Shown here: positions 24,615 through 34,267 of the stretch, in pieces
Position numbering within the stretch: the stretch's first letter is position 1
Layout of the letters: every line of letters begins with the position of its first letter
From: Sediminibacterium magnilacihabitans
Lineage (GTDB): Bacteria; Bacteroidota; Bacteroidia; Chitinophagales; Chitinophagaceae
DNA length: 64,000 bases
Assembly: GCA_002973575.1 (NCBI GenBank)
Contig: PVEQ01000004.1
Coordinates: forward strand, 62,001-126,000
Direction of reading: 5' to 3'
The notes under the pieces: generated by a model
The model's input: the letters and a program-made list of their open reading frames with translations, nothing else
The model's database searches: none
What the model was told of the DNA's origin: nothing
Program-made: the position numbers and the translations under genes

Positions 24615-26165
24615 TTATTGCAAAATGAATGTAATATTCTGATCCAGTTTACGTGTTCCGCCACCCGGTTCAATCAATTTGATCTCTCCTATCGTTACCG
24701 TTGTTCCCGCCTGGCACCGCTTGATCAGGGCACTGGCGCCACCGCTGAAAGCGGGGCCTGTAACCTGTGCGAATTCTGGTTCATCAAAACCTTTACCGGT
24801 GCAGATCACCATGTAAGACTGCACCTGGAACTTAATGCCTTCAAAAACGAAATCACGTAAGTCGGCAATCACGCCTGTCTGTACCCTGAACACATTTGCA
24901 GTCATGGTACCACCCGCACTACCGCCTACAATGGCGATCGGGTCGGGAATCCTTTTCACAGGTATTGTTACCTTTTGTGTTTTCTTTCCATCCGAAGCGA
25001 TCACATTCACCGAACCCAGTTGGTTAGGTTTTACGATATACTGTCCGGGGCCGGCTTTACTAAATGCCACATTCGTGCCTTCCACATTTACCTGTACTTT
25101 TTCATCACCACCACTACCAGTAACACTCAGGGGGTTCTCTATGCCTTTATAGAATACCCTTGTCCTGTCGGTTGATATCACCATACCAGCAGGTACACCT
25201 ACTGTATATTTCACTTCCTTTTCCACCACTGCCGGCGTACCGTCGGGCTTATAATAAGTGATCCTTACTTTTTTAGTGTTTGCACCAGGAGAGCTTACGG
25301 TAGCTTTGTATTCAGCCGCTCCATCTGCATTCAGGGGTACATTGGTACCATCGACGGTGATGGTAGGCTTGGCTGCTTTACTAAAAGCACCCATACCTGC
25401 TGTGATCACCAGTTCTTCACCTGGCATCAGGTACTGTGAATTGGTTCCGGCGAAAGCTTTGAATTCATCATATACGATCTCCACTTCACCTACTTCTTTG
25501 TGGCAGTACTCAACCACCTGCGCTTCACTGTTCTTCACATCGTTCTGAAATTTGCTCATGATCGTCAACGCCGCTATAGAAGGGGTCATATGAAAATAGG
25601 TAAATGCCCAGTCATCCTTACCGCCTTCATTTTTTGTCGGAGGGATGCTCAGATCGAGTGGCAGGTTAGGCCCTACATCTTTTTTAATGTCGGGGTCGAT
25701 AGCGAGCAACTGATCTCTGAATTGCTTCAATTTAGCAAACAGCTCATTTCCTTTTCCTTTTCCGTTAGGGGGCATAGAAACCAGCAAACGGGTAGGTGCA
25801 TCGAGATCATCTTCTTTAAAAGATTCCTGGCCGTTCTCTGTTTTCAGTCCCGATTCTTTTTTCAGATCCAGTTTCAGTCCTTCAATATAGTTGTAGACTT
25901 CATCTGCGAGGACCTTTGCTTTTTCTGCTTTAGGCATCCATATCGCAGCTTTTTCATGGGTTTTAGGGTCATCGAATTTTCTTTTGAACGATTTGAATAC
26001 ATCAGTATTCTTTCGTTCTACAATTTCTGTGGCAGTCTTCAAACTGTGGTCAACTGTCTTGAACGCGTTGAGGATTTCAGATGATACATTCAGTGCCAGC
26101 ATTGCCGTAAGCACGAGGTACATGAAATTGATCATCTTTTGCCGCGGTTCCTTGGGTAGTGACAT
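24615..26165 (-). CDS. gldM: Type IX secretion / gliding motor protein GldM (PorM)
   Basis: 516 residues. One N-terminal membrane helix (INFMYLVLTAMLALNVSSEILNAF, in part), preceded by SLPKEPRQKM, is the diagnostic GldM start. A long helical section follows, then successive Ig-like periplasmic domains (for example ELVITAGMGAFSKAAKPTITVDG, in part; YIVKPNQLGSVNVIASDGKK, in part) and a C-terminal domain with RDFVFEGIKFQVQSYM. GldM spans from the inner membrane to the GldK/GldN ring and, with GldL, transmits proton-motive force. It is third in the operon, 59 nt after gldL. Confidence 0.95.
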   Translation of the reverse strand: MSLPKEPRQKMINFMYLVLTAMLALNVSSEILNAFKTVDHSLKTATEIVERKNTDVFKSFKRKFDDPKTHEKAAIWMPKAEKAKVLADEVYNYIEGLKLDLKKESGLKTENGQESFKEDDLDAPTRLLVSMPPNGKGKGNELFAKLKQFRDQLLAIDPDIKKDVGPNLPLDLSIPPTKNEGGKDDWAFTYFHMTPSIAALTIMSKFQNDVKNSEAQVVEYCHKEVGEVEIVYDEFKAFAGTNSQYLMPGEELVITAGMGAFSKAAKPTITVDGTNVPLNADGAAEYKATVSSPGANTKKVRITYYKPDGTPAVVEKEVKYTVGVPAGMVISTDRTRVFYKGIENPLSVTGSGGDEKVQVNVEGTNVAFSKAGPGQYIVKPNQLGSVNVIASDGKKTQKVTIPVKRIPDPIAIVGGSAGGTMTANVFRVQTGVIADLRDFVFEGIKFQVQSYMVICTGKGFDEPEFAQVTGPAFSGGASALIKRCQAGTTVTIGEIKLIEPGGGTRKLDQNITFILQ

Positions 26166-26224
26166 GCTTGTTAATTTTTACAAATTGATTTTACAATAGT
26201 GTTGTGTCATCATAACAAGCGGCA

Positions 26225-26974
26225 CTAAGCCCTTCCCTGCATGGCGGTGAGCATATTACCATACACCTGGTTCAGTTTGCCCAGGTTGTTGGCCAGTATT
26301 GTGATCTGTTCTTTGGCTTTCAGTGCATCGTCTGCGCTGCCCGACATGGCTGCAGAAGCCTGTGTGAGCTTGCCGTAGAACTGGTTCATCGCCTTAAGGT
26401 GATTGTTACTCTCCTGTAATTCCAATTCATAAATAGTATTCAGAGACGACAGGTTTTTGGTCAACACCTGAACCTGGTCGTGAAATTGTTTGGTATGCTC
26501 TGTAGCAGCATTGAAACCGGCCAGAGAGTTGGTTACATGTCCTACTGCATCTTTCACCAATCCCAGCGCATGGGCTGCTTCTTTTGTTTTGGCTGAAAAA
26601 TCACCGGTTGATTTTACTACATCGCTGATCTCTCCCATATTATTTACGGTAGTCCCCAGTTTCTGGAAACCGGCGCTCAGCTTGGAAAGGTTGGCAGGGG
26701 TTATATCGGCTTCCTGGAGCATTTTCTCCATCACACCAAGGGCAGGATTACCAGCCATAGCAGGTTCTGAAGAACCATGTGTAACATCTGGCGGAGGCAA
26801 TATCGCATACACGATGAAAATCATAGCTTCTGTAGTAAGACCGATTTTCAGCGCCCAGTCGGCCCATGAAAGGTGTAGGATCTTAGCCATCGCGCCAAAG
26901 ATTACAACGGCAGCGCCAAGACATACAATTACGTTTACAATTCGGTTTGTAGAGGGGGAAATTCCAGAGGCCAT
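26225..26974 (-). CDS. gldL: Type IX secretion / gliding motor protein GldL (PorL)
   Basis: 249 residues. Two N-terminal membrane helices (IVNVIVCLGAAVVIFGAMAKIL and the segment TTEAMIFIVYAILPPP) are followed by a long helical cytosolic region with many heptad-like Leu/Ala positions (LSKLSAGFQKLGTTVNNMGE and onwards). The pair of helices, with GAMAKILHLSWADWALKIGL between them, is typical of GldL, which forms the rotary inner-membrane motor with GldM. It is second in the operon, 51 nt after gldK. Confidence 0.93.
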   Translation of the reverse strand: MASGISPSTNRIVNVIVCLGAAVVIFGAMAKILHLSWADWALKIGLTTEAMIFIVYAILPPPDVTHGSSEPAMAGNPALGVMEKMLQEADITPANLSKLSAGFQKLGTTVNNMGEISDVVKSTGDFSAKTKEAAHALGLVKDAVGHVTNSLAGFNAATEHTKQFHDQVQVLTKNLSSLNTIYELELQESNNHLKAMNQFYGKLTQASAAMSGSADDALKAKEQITILANNLGKLNQVYGNMLTAMQGRA

Positions 26975-27025
26975 AGGTTTCTGTTTTTGGGGTTTGGATT
27001 TGTTATTGGATTTGGATAAGCTTAG

Positions 27026-28309
27026 TTATTTGTTTCTCCACTTGGGTGCCAGGTCAATCACGCAGCGGAAACCGATATAGGATTTGGCAGTATCCTGGTA
27101 CTCATAGTTCCGGGTACCTACCTGTAAATAGTAGGCGATGTCTTTCCAGCTTCCTCCGCGCACCACTTTTCGTTTCATATTGGGCAGGTCGGAATCTTTG
27201 GCATCGAGACGTATATCGGGATTCATATCGGCCATGAAATTATAAGCGCCTTCGTAGTAGTACGAGCCGGTCCATTCAGCCACATTGCCCGACATGTTAT
27301 ACAAGCCATAATCATTGGGCCAGTATGCTTTGGCAGGAACGGTATAGAAACCGCCGTCTTCTGCGTAGTTACCACGGCCGGGTTTGAAGTTGGCGAGCAG
27401 ACATCCTTTTTTATTGCGCAGGTAGTAGTTACCCCAGGGGAACATAGATTCTGTACGGCCGCCCCTTGCTGCATATTCCCATTCCGCTTCACTCGGCAGG
27501 CGGAAATCACCGTCAACAGCCATGTTGTGTTTTTCCAGGTAAGTATTCTGGTAATGTGTTCTCCAGTGACAGAAAGCCATTGCCTGTTTCCAGGTAACAC
27601 CCACCACAGGATAACCACCATAAGACGGGTGAGAATAATAGCTCTTGGTCATGGGCTCGTTATACGAGTAAGAGAAATCCCGCATCCATACCAGGGTATC
27701 GGGATATACAGGCTGGTCTTTTGTTACGATGAAATTCTTCCGGGCAATACCTGCGTTCTCACGCTTGGCTGCTTCGGCCAGGTCGAAATATTCCATGTGG
27801 TAGACCAGTTTGGCAGGATCGATGCCCGGACGTCTGTACAAACGATTATCGGGAGCCAGGTTCAGTTCATTCAGTTTTTCGATGGTAGACCTGTCGTATT
27901 TGATGGTAGCCACTTTTTTCCAGTCAACCGCCATGGTATCTTCTTTGTTGATACCCGATCCGAACAGGATCTTGAAAGCCAGGGAGTCACGCACCCAGTT
28001 TACAAACTGTCTGTACTGGTTATTGGTGAGTTCCGTAGCATCCATCCAAAAACCTGGCATGGAAACTGTACGGTTACGATTGGTGTAGCTGAAGCTGATG
28101 TCTTCATCGCTGGGGCCCATATGAAATGCTCCCGGCGGAATGTAGACCATTCCAAGCGGAGGACGCATGTTTTGTTTTGCTGAAGGTGCAACGCCATGCA
28201 ACTGCCCGTCATCAGGCAACCCCTTGGCTTTCCCGCTTTTCTTGAAAAAGCAGGAACTCAGGCTTAAAGACAGCATGGCCATGGTAATTGTAGTCAAATA
28301 ACCTTTCAT
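27026..28309 (-). CDS. gldK: Type IX secretion / gliding lipoprotein GldK (PorK)
   Basis: 427 residues. A lipoprotein signal (LSLSLSSCFF, Cys at ~20) is followed by an FGE-sulfatase-like (SUMF1) fold: GMVYIPPGAFHMGPSDED, FWMDATELTNNQYRQFV, YPVVGVTWKQAMAFCHWR, FRLPSEAEWEYAARGG, MSGNVAEWTGSYY and RKVVRGGSWKD. This is the GldK form, a structural part of the T9SS periplasmic ring, not a sulfatase-activating enzyme. It is the first gene of the operon; the -7/-33-like promoter elements lie at 28338-28370. Confidence 0.95.
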   Translation of the reverse strand: MKGYLTTITMAMLSLSLSSCFFKKSGKAKGLPDDGQLHGVAPSAKQNMRPPLGMVYIPPGAFHMGPSDEDISFSYTNRNRTVSMPGFWMDATELTNNQYRQFVNWVRDSLAFKILFGSGINKEDTMAVDWKKVATIKYDRSTIEKLNELNLAPDNRLYRRPGIDPAKLVYHMEYFDLAEAAKRENAGIARKNFIVTKDQPVYPDTLVWMRDFSYSYNEPMTKSYYSHPSYGGYPVVGVTWKQAMAFCHWRTHYQNTYLEKHNMAVDGDFRLPSEAEWEYAARGGRTESMFPWGNYYLRNKKGCLLANFKPGRGNYAEDGGFYTVPAKAYWPNDYGLYNMSGNVAEWTGSYYYEGAYNFMADMNPDIRLDAKDSDLPNMKRKVVRGGSWKDIAYYLQVGTRNYEYQDTAKSYIGFRCVIDLAPKWRNK

Positions 28310-28337
28310 AAGATAATAAACTGATTTATGACAGTGA

Positions 28338-28370
28338 CAAATATATGTTTTGCGTTGACAGTTACGCCAA
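28338..28370 (-). promoter_or_regulatory. Candidate promoter of gldKLMN
   Basis: On the minus strand TATATTTG (28345-28338) matches the -7 consensus TAnnTTTG exactly. A TTG lies 22 nt upstream (28370-28368), near the -33 position. This would give a leader of roughly 20-25 nt to the gldK ATG. Confidence 0.55.
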
Positions 28371-28495
28371 CACCATCTTTAATTCTCCATAATTTTTAAA
28401 TGGGTAAAACTAAATTGTCAATGTGTATCAATTAGGATTTTACAATAGTGTCCCCAGAGTCGACACTGGCAACAAGCAAATTACCGTATTCTTTG

Positions 28496-30532
28496 TTACA
28501 TTTTTGCTAAAAAATCTACTACATCTGTAAAGGGATCACTACATGCCCGGTTTTTGCATAGGTAGAATTTCACTGCATCCTGTCCTTCCAACAGCTTTCC
28601 TTTCAACAACGGGAAAACACCCTCTTCGGTTTCCCCGGTCTGGATGATTTTATTGGGGATGTATTTCTTCATCACTGGAGCGATAAATTGCTTTGAACGC
28701 TGCCCCGTAATGATAATTTCATTGGTTCCCCGGATCAATTCCTGGAGACACAAGGCCCATACCGAGAAAGAATTGGGGTATTGCCGGATGGCACGGGAGA
28801 GCGGCTGCAACATTTCTTCTACCCGTCTTTCCCATGCTTCCTCCTCGAAAACCTTCGATAAATACCATAAGTTACGGGCCATTACGGCGTTTCCACTGGG
28901 GGTGGCTCCGTCGTAGACCTCTTTTTTGCGCAGGATCACATCTTCCTGGCCTTGCGGCGTATAGAAAAAGAAGCCGGTTCCCTGCTCCGAGAAAGCGGCT
29001 ATCGCATGTTGCAGCAGCGACCGGGCTTTTAACAGGTACCCGCCCGTGCCGGTAATCTCCTGCAAATGCAGGTAAGCTTCTATCAGGTAGGCATAATCAT
29101 CCAGGAAAGCGGGTATCCTGGCCCTGCCCCCCTTATAAGTATGGTACCAGTTGCCCTGGCCATCGCAAAGCTGGCTTTCCAGGAACCGTATATGGGTCTC
29201 GGCCCGCTGCAGGTACTGCGGATTGCCCAATGCCGCATAGGCTTTGCTGTATGCTGTGTTCATCAGGGCATTCCAACCCAGTAATATCTTATCATCAAGT
29301 TGAGGTCTTACCCGCTTTTCCCGTTCAGAAAGCAGCTTTTGCCTGTCGGATTCGAGCAACCGGAGCATGTCGTTGATTTCCATGCCTCTCTGTAGTGCTG
29401 TTTTTTCCAGCGGCTCTTTTACCCAAAAAATATTTTTATTTTCCCAGTTTCCGGCGGCCGTTACCCCATAAATTTCACAGAAAAGGGGGGTATTTTCACC
29501 CAATGCTGCCTCTATTTCAGTCAGGTCCCAGGTATAAAATCGGCCTTCCTCCCCCTCACTGTCGGCATCCAATGCACTGTAAAAACCCCATTCAGGCGAG
29601 GTCATTTCCCTTTCGATAAATGCCAGCGTTTCCCTGATCCCCCTTGCGTATTTTTCTATTCCGGTCAGCTGATAGGCTTCCGCCATTACGCTAACCAGCA
29701 GGGCATTATCGTACAGCATTTTTTCAAAATGAGGCACCAGCCATTCATTGTCGGTACTGTATCTCGCAAACCCGCCACCCAGTTGGTCGTAGATACCGCC
29801 ATCGAGCATTTTATCGAGGCTCAGCAAAGCCTGCTGCAAAGCCGCTTCGTTTTTGGTGAAATGAAAATGCCGCAGCAAAAAGCAGATCGACTGGCTTTGC
29901 GGAAATTTAGGCGCCTGCCCGAACCCACCCCATACTTTATCGGCATTACCGAGTATATTCTTTGCGATCTCTTCTTCATTCGCAGCATCATATAAGGCGT
30001 CTGTAGCAGATATAGTCCGGTCCATGCCAAATGCATTGGATTGCAGCAGGTGTTCTGTAAGCTTGTGGGCCTGCTCTTCAATCGCTTCTTTTTTTGCAGA
30101 AAAAGCCTGCCGGACACCTTCCAGTACTTCAGACCAGCTCGCCCTGTTATGGGCTCTTACCGGGGGAAAATACGTACCGCCATAAAAAGGCTTTTTATCC
30201 GGTGTAAGGAATACATTCAAAGGCCAGCCTCCGCTGCCGGTCATGGCCTGTACTGCATCCATATAAATATGGTCCAGGTCGGGCCGCTCTTCGCGGTCTA
30301 TCTTGATATTGATAAAATGCGCGTTCATGAAATCCGCCACAGTTGCATCCTCAAAACTTTCTCTTTCCATTACATGACACCAGTGGCAGGCGGCGTAGCC
30401 GATACTCACGAGTATGGGTTTGTTTTCCTGCTTTGCCCTTTGCAGCGCTGTTTCGCCCCAGGGATACCATTCCACCGGATTATGTGCATGCTGCAACAAG
30501 TAAGGACTGGTTTCGTGTATAAGATGATTCAT
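28496..30532 (-). CDS. Thioredoxin-domain protein of the DUF255/YyaL family
   Basis: 678 residues. The N-terminal thioredoxin-like domain (~1-165) starts with the conserved [16 protein letters not shown] and carries the redox motif CHWCHVM, then [13 protein letters not shown] and [13 protein letters not shown] six-hairpin glycosidase-like region follows ([65 protein letters not shown]). The family (YyaL, human SPATA20) is widely conserved but its role is unsettled. Only the first two Cys positions (C-x2-C) support redox activity. It stands alone, and a family B repeat lies between it and the next gene. Confidence 0.88.
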   Translation of the reverse strand: MNHLIHETSPYLLQHAHNPVEWYPWGETALQRAKQENKPILVSIGYAACHWCHVMERESFEDATVADFMNAHFINIKIDREERPDLDHIYMDAVQAMTGSGGWPLNVFLTPDKKPFYGGTYFPPVRAHNRASWSEVLEGVRQAFSAKKEAIEEQAHKLTEHLLQSNAFGMDRTISATDALYDAANEEEIAKNILGNADKVWGGFGQAPKFPQSQSICFLLRHFHFTKNEAALQQALLSLDKMLDGGIYDQLGGGFARYSTDNEWLVPHFEKMLYDNALLVSVMAEAYQLTGIEKYARGIRETLAFIEREMTSPEWGFYSALDADSEGEEGRFYTWDLTEIEAALGENTPLFCEIYGVTAAGNWENKNIFWVKEPLEKTALQRGMEINDMLRLLESDRQKLLSEREKRVRPQLDDKILLGWNALMNTAYSKAYAALGNPQYLQRAETHIRFLESQLCDGQGNWYHTYKGGRARIPAFLDDYAYLIEAYLHLQEITGTGGYLLKARSLLQHAIAAFSEQGTGFFFYTPQGQEDVILRKKEVYDGATPSGNAVMARNLWYLSKVFEEEAWERRVEEMLQPLSRAIRQYPNSFSVWALCLQELIRGTNEIIITGQRSKQFIAPVMKKYIPNKIIQTGETEEGVFPLLKGKLLEGQDAVKFYLCKNRACSDPFTDVVDFLAKM

Positions 30533-30544
30533 GGCGAATGTGCA

Positions 30545-30652
30545 AATGGCTTAATAACTCAATGGCTCAATGTTACGCATTTAATATCAAGTAAAATGGC
30601 CCGATCGCCCATTTTACATTGAGCCATCGAGCCATCGAGCTATTGAGCTATT
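30545..30652. repeat. Intergenic palindromic repeat family B, copy 2
   Basis: CTCAATGGCTCAATGT near the left is answered by ACATTGAGCCATCGAGCCAT on the right, with TAAAATGGC...GCCCATTTTA in the middle, so the whole 108 nt can fold back. The words match those after gpmI at 4285-4320, including ACGCA beside the unit. Confidence 0.75.
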
Positions 30653-30658
30653 AAATTT

Positions 30659-31147
30659 TTATTGCTGTTTTGCAGCAGCTTCTTTTTTCTTTTTATTATG
30701 ATCGATGATCGCTCCGGTTCCTGCACCAGCTCCTGCGCCAAGCACAGCTCCTACTATCGCGCCTTCGCCATGCTTTTTATCAACGATGGCTCCGGTTACA
30801 GCGCCTACACCGGCACCGATGATGGCGCCTTTAGCAGTACTGCTCATACCTTTTTTCTTAGGTGCGGCAGCAGCGGGTGCAGTTCCTTCTGCATCAGCAT
30901 AACGGGGACTTACATTTGAAGATCCGCTGTGGTGTTTGGAAGCAGCAGCAGCAACGGCTTTCAGGGAGTCGGCTGTTTTTTGTTCTTTCGCAACGATGCT
31001 TTTGAGCGAGTCAACTGTTTTCAATGAATCCATCATTCGCATTTTCGCTTTGGCCACTTCGTCTTCCAGCTTTGCAGCATTGTTACCACCATTGCCACAA
31101 GCGGCGAGTAATGAACCGAATAATAAAATGGATAATACTCTTTTCAT
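30659..31147 (-). CDS. Lipoprotein with coiled coil and glycine-zipper domain
   Basis: 162 residues. Lipobox LLAACGNG (Cys 17). A short helical part repeats the word DSLK (MMDSLKTVDSLKSI, TADSLKAV), suggesting a coiled coil. The C-terminal half is a glycine zipper: KGAIIGAGVGAVTGAIVD, then GAIVGAVLGAGAGAGTGAII (in part), followed by a Lys-rich tail. Glycine-zipper proteins insert in or associate with membranes, e.g. the YMGG-type family. The role is unknown. It lies 22 nt after hemD on the same strand, possibly by chance. Confidence 0.8.
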   Translation of the reverse strand: MKRVLSILLFGSLLAACGNGGNNAAKLEDEVAKAKMRMMDSLKTVDSLKSIVAKEQKTADSLKAVAAAASKHHSGSSNVSPRYADAEGTAPAAAAPKKKGMSSTAKGAIIGAGVGAVTGAIVDKKHGEGAIVGAVLGAGAGAGTGAIIDHNKKKKEAAAKQQ

Positions 31148-31169
31148 ACAAAGGGGTTTTTAAGGATGA

Positions 31170-31970
31170 TTACTTTTTAGCTTCAACACCTATACCCAAA
31201 AAATAGTCCAACGCTGCTACCATACTCGGACGCTGGGGCATTGGCGCTTTGATTCCCAGTGTGAGGCCCGCGTCTTCCACGGCTTTGGAGGTGTTATTAC
31301 CAAATGCTCCAATGACCGTGCCATTTTGCTTAAACTCTGGAAAATTATCAAATAAACTTTTGACGCCACTGGGTGTAAAAAAACAAATGACATCGAATTC
31401 GCAGCCTTTCACTACTTCCCTGATGTCATTGCTGATGGTCCTGTACATAAAAGCCAACTGATAAGCACATTTGTTTCCCTTCAACCAGTTCACGATCTCA
31501 TTATCCTGCTGGTTCTCACTGCACACATACAGGAACTGTTCGTTCTCTTTGTGCTTGTTCACTACATCGAACATGCTCTTATTGGTGCCGTCGGCCCCAT
31601 AAAAAACTTTTCTCTTCCGGTAAAGGATGAATTTCTGCAGGTACAGCGCCACCGCTTCTGTAATACAGAAGTACTTGGTGTCCTGGCCAATCACCACCTT
31701 CATCTCTTCGCAGGTGCGAAAAAAATGATCGATGGCGTTCCGGCTGGTAAACACTACTGCCGTAAACTGTGAGATGTCGATCTTTTGTTTGCGAAAGTCG
31801 CGTGCAGGTATCCCTTCCAACCTGATGAAAGGCTGAAAAACCAACTCAACCTGGTATTTTTTTTCCAGGTCGAAATAGGGCGATTTATCACTTTCAGGTC
31901 TGGGTTGTGAGACAAGAATCCGTTTCGCTGATTTAACCGGACCTGCATTTTTAGCGCCGCTTTTTGCCAT
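31170..31970 (-). CDS. hemD: Uroporphyrinogen-III synthase
   Basis: 266 residues from the ATG at 31970; an in-frame TTG at 31994 is less likely. HemD closes and rearranges hydroxymethylbilane to uroporphyrinogen III in haem and corrin synthesis. Family marks are weak as always, but visible: RILVSQPRPE, FTAVVFTSRNAIDHF, FLYVCSENQQDNEIVNWL, VICFFTPSGVKSLF and IGAFGNNTSKAVEDAGL. A Lys/Ala-rich stretch (MAKSGAKNAGPVKSAK) precedes the fold. The DUF4271 gene ends 26 nt upstream; hemD next to DUF4271 is a common Bacteroidota arrangement. Confidence 0.85.
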   Translation of the reverse strand: MAKSGAKNAGPVKSAKRILVSQPRPESDKSPYFDLEKKYQVELVFQPFIRLEGIPARDFRKQKIDISQFTAVVFTSRNAIDHFFRTCEEMKVVIGQDTKYFCITEAVALYLQKFILYRKRKVFYGADGTNKSMFDVVNKHKENEQFLYVCSENQQDNEIVNWLKGNKCAYQLAFMYRTISNDIREVVKGCEFDVICFFTPSGVKSLFDNFPEFKQNGTVIGAFGNNTSKAVEDAGLTLGIKAPMPQRPSMVAALDYFLGIGVEAKK

Positions 31971-31996
31971 GCTCCGTAGTCTAATATTTTGCAAAA

Positions 31997-33061
31997 TTAA
32001 AACCTTCCGTCAATATAATTGATCAATACCTTATAGATTAATAGCAACGGAAGCACCTCAACGGCACAAAGGTAGAGAAAAAAGTGTAATGCATTCACTT
32101 TCAGGTTATTCCGGATAGCGGTAAACGAAACTATGTATCTGTACAAAAAAAGCAGTACGATCACACCCCCTGAAACCGTCAGGGTCACTTCTGACAGGGG
32201 TTTGGCGGCAAAAGCCACGAGGAGGGCAAAGGGGATCAGCACGATGCCGATGGTTTTATTCACCAAAAACACAATAAAAACATAACCCGCGGCCGACTCG
32301 CGGCTGTTGAAAACCCATCCCGAGAACAGCAGGAACAGGTATTTCCCAAGGTAAACAACCACCAATACCAGGGCTCCATAAATGACCAATTGCCAGAAAG
32401 ATACCATTGCCCACTGCTCATACCGGATTACCAGGGCCGCATATAAACTCACACTTATCACAAACAGCAGGTTGGTGAGCAGTGAAGCCAGGTTGTCTTG
32501 CAGCAACTGTTCCTTGGTTTGTTTCAGCCGCAACGAAGTCTGGAAAAAAGAATTGAAGAGGTTCTTAAAATAGCGGGGATATACCACTTTCAGGAAAGCA
32601 AAGAAAAATACAAGTCCCGCCATCACATAAAACAATTGGTCTTTCGATTCCCGCTTGCGGTAATCCATCAGCATATACACTGCCGGCTTGTTTTCCGGCA
32701 GATAGGGATTGTGCATGAAACGGGCATAGGTAGAAGTATCGATAACGGGCAAGGCTACATCAGCAGTTGCCTTCGCTTTGCGGATAGAATCCTGCCGGAG
32801 GCTGTCAGCTTTCAAACGCAACGTGCTGTCTGCCGGCGCACTTGCCCGGTTCACCACTACGGCAGGTTTGGGCAAAGGGGAAGATGAACTATCTCTTACT
32901 ACGGATCGTACCGGAACCACCGTTTCTTTAGGGGTCAGGCTTTGTGTATCGTTACTCTTTTGTAAAGTACTCTCTGGCCTGGTTTTCGGCAAACCGGAAT
33001 CGGTCTGTGCAAAACAACCAAGGGTCAGCACCAGGAGAACTATCAATAACGTCTGCTTCAA
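31997..33061 (-). CDS. DUF4271 domain-containing membrane protein
   Basis: 354 residues if translation starts at the TTG at 33061, which gives a good signal peptide (LKQTLLIVLLVLTLGCFAQ). The open frame extends to 33202, but that would overlap the divergent hemW start. After a Pro/Ser-rich exported stretch come HNPYLPENKPAVYMLMDYRKRES and about seven membrane helices (e.g. LFYVMAGLVFFFAFLKVVYP) characteristic of DUF4271. The function is unknown; the genomic tie to hemD is conserved. A non-ATG start is unusual, so the 5' end is uncertain. Confidence 0.75.
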   Translation of the reverse strand: MKQTLLIVLLVLTLGCFAQTDSGLPKTRPESTLQKSNDTQSLTPKETVVPVRSVVRDSSSSPLPKPAVVVNRASAPADSTLRLKADSLRQDSIRKAKATADVALPVIDTSTYARFMHNPYLPENKPAVYMLMDYRKRESKDQLFYVMAGLVFFFAFLKVVYPRYFKNLFNSFFQTSLRLKQTKEQLLQDNLASLLTNLLFVISVSLYAALVIRYEQWAMVSFWQLVIYGALVLVVVYLGKYLFLLFSGWVFNSRESAAGYVFIVFLVNKTIGIVLIPFALLVAFAAKPLSEVTLTVSGGVIVLLFLYRYIVSFTAIRNNLKVNALHFFLYLCAVEVLPLLLIYKVLINYIDGRF

Positions 33062-33139
33062 AAAATGGATTTGCAACAAAAATATTGAAACGGGTGCATA
33101 AGTCTGAAACAGTATTTTTGTTTCTTTAACCGGACGGCT

Positions 33140-34267
33140 ATGGCAGGTATTTATATTCATATTCCATTTTGCAGAAAGGCCTGTCATTATTGTAATTTTC
33201 ATTTTTCCACTTCATTGAAGCAGATGCCTGCTATGGTCAGTGCCATAGAACAGGAGATATTGATGCGTTGCCGTTACCTCAACGGTGAAAAGATCGATAC
33301 CATCTATTTCGGTGGAGGTACTCCTTCCTTGCTGCCGGAAGCAGCAATAGCATCCCTCCTGACCTACCTGGATTTTCTTTTCCAGGTTGACGAAAATGCA
33401 GAAATCACCCTCGAAGCCAATCCCGATGATATTTCCAAAACCAAACTGAAAGCATGGAAACGGGCAGGTTTCAACCGGCTCAGTATAGGTGTGCAATCTT
33501 TTTCCGACAGCAGCCTGCAATGGATGAACCGGGCACATCATTCGGCACAATCGGTTGAAGCCGTTGAACTCGCCCAGGCCATCGGCTTCAGCAATATCTC
33601 CATCGACCTCATTTACGGCGTACCCGGCATGAGCGATGCAGATTGGGAACAGGATGTTCACAAAGCGATTGCCTTGCAAGTACCCCATCTTTCCTGCTAT
33701 GCGCTTACCGTAGAACCACGCACGGCGCTTGATAAGATGATACGGACAAAAAAGTCGGTGGATATTGATGCCGACACCCAGGCAAGGCAGTTCAGCATTC
33801 TCACACAGAAACTGGCAGAAGCCGGCTTTGAACATTATGAAATTTCCAATTTCGCCAAGCCCGGGTTCCGCAGCAGGCATAACAGCAGTTACTGGCAAGG
33901 TACTCCTTACTTAGGCTTGGGGCCTTCTGCCCATTCGTTCAATGGTACCAGCCGGCAATGGAATACGTCCAATAATGCACTCTACCTATCCTGTATCAAA
34001 GAAGAAATCGTTCCCTGCGAGCAGGAAATCCTATCGTCCGTTCAACAATTGAATGAATACATCATGACAAGCTTGCGTACCATTGAGGGTATTGATCTCA
34101 ACAGGGTCGCAACCAGGTGGGGCAATGCCCAAATGGATGCTTTGCTCCTGACTGCCGGGAAATACCTCGAATCCGGGCGTCTTACACAAATCGATCAACG
34201 GTTACAATTAACAGAAGAAGGCAAATTCCTGGCCGATGGCATTGCAGCCGATCTTTTCTCAGCGTAA
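33140..34267 (+). CDS. hemW: Radical SAM haem chaperone HemW (HemN-like)
   Basis: 375 residues. The radical-SAM cluster motif CRKACHYC (C11, C15, C18) follows GIYIHIPF. YFGGGTPSLLP, EANPDDI, RLSIGVQSFSD, DLIYGVPGM and the HNxxYW motif (RHNSSYWQGTPYLGLGPSAHS) are standard. The short length and the HNxxYW motif favour the haem-chaperone subfamily HemW over true coproporphyrinogen dehydrogenase HemN. The 3' end overlaps the convergent gpsA by 9 bp. It is divergent from the DUF4271-hemD pair. Confidence 0.92.
   Translation: MAGIYIHIPFCRKACHYCNFHFSTSLKQMPAMVSAIEQEILMRCRYLNGEKIDTIYFGGGTPSLLPEAAIASLLTYLDFLFQVDENAEITLEANPDDISKTKLKAWKRAGFNRLSIGVQSFSDSSLQWMNRAHHSAQSVEAVELAQAIGFSNISIDLIYGVPGMSDADWEQDVHKAIALQVPHLSCYALTVEPRTALDKMIRTKKSVDIDADTQARQFSILTQKLAEAGFEHYEISNFAKPGFRSRHNSSYWQGTPYLGLGPSAHSFNGTSRQWNTSNNALYLSCIKEEIVPCEQEILSSVQQLNEYIMTSLRTIEGIDLNRVATRWGNAQMDALLLTAGKYLESGRLTQIDQRLQLTEEGKFLADGIAADLFSA

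Noticed and set aside
24081-24860. 259-residue open frame antisense to gldN/gldM
   Set aside because: It lies opposite two well-supported genes, has no family features, no likely promoter and a composition set by the opposite strand. Shadow frame.
27026-28309. Formylglycine-generating sulfatase activator
   Set aside because: The SUMF1-like fold is present, but the lipoprotein signal and its place ahead of gldL-gldM-gldN identify it as GldK.
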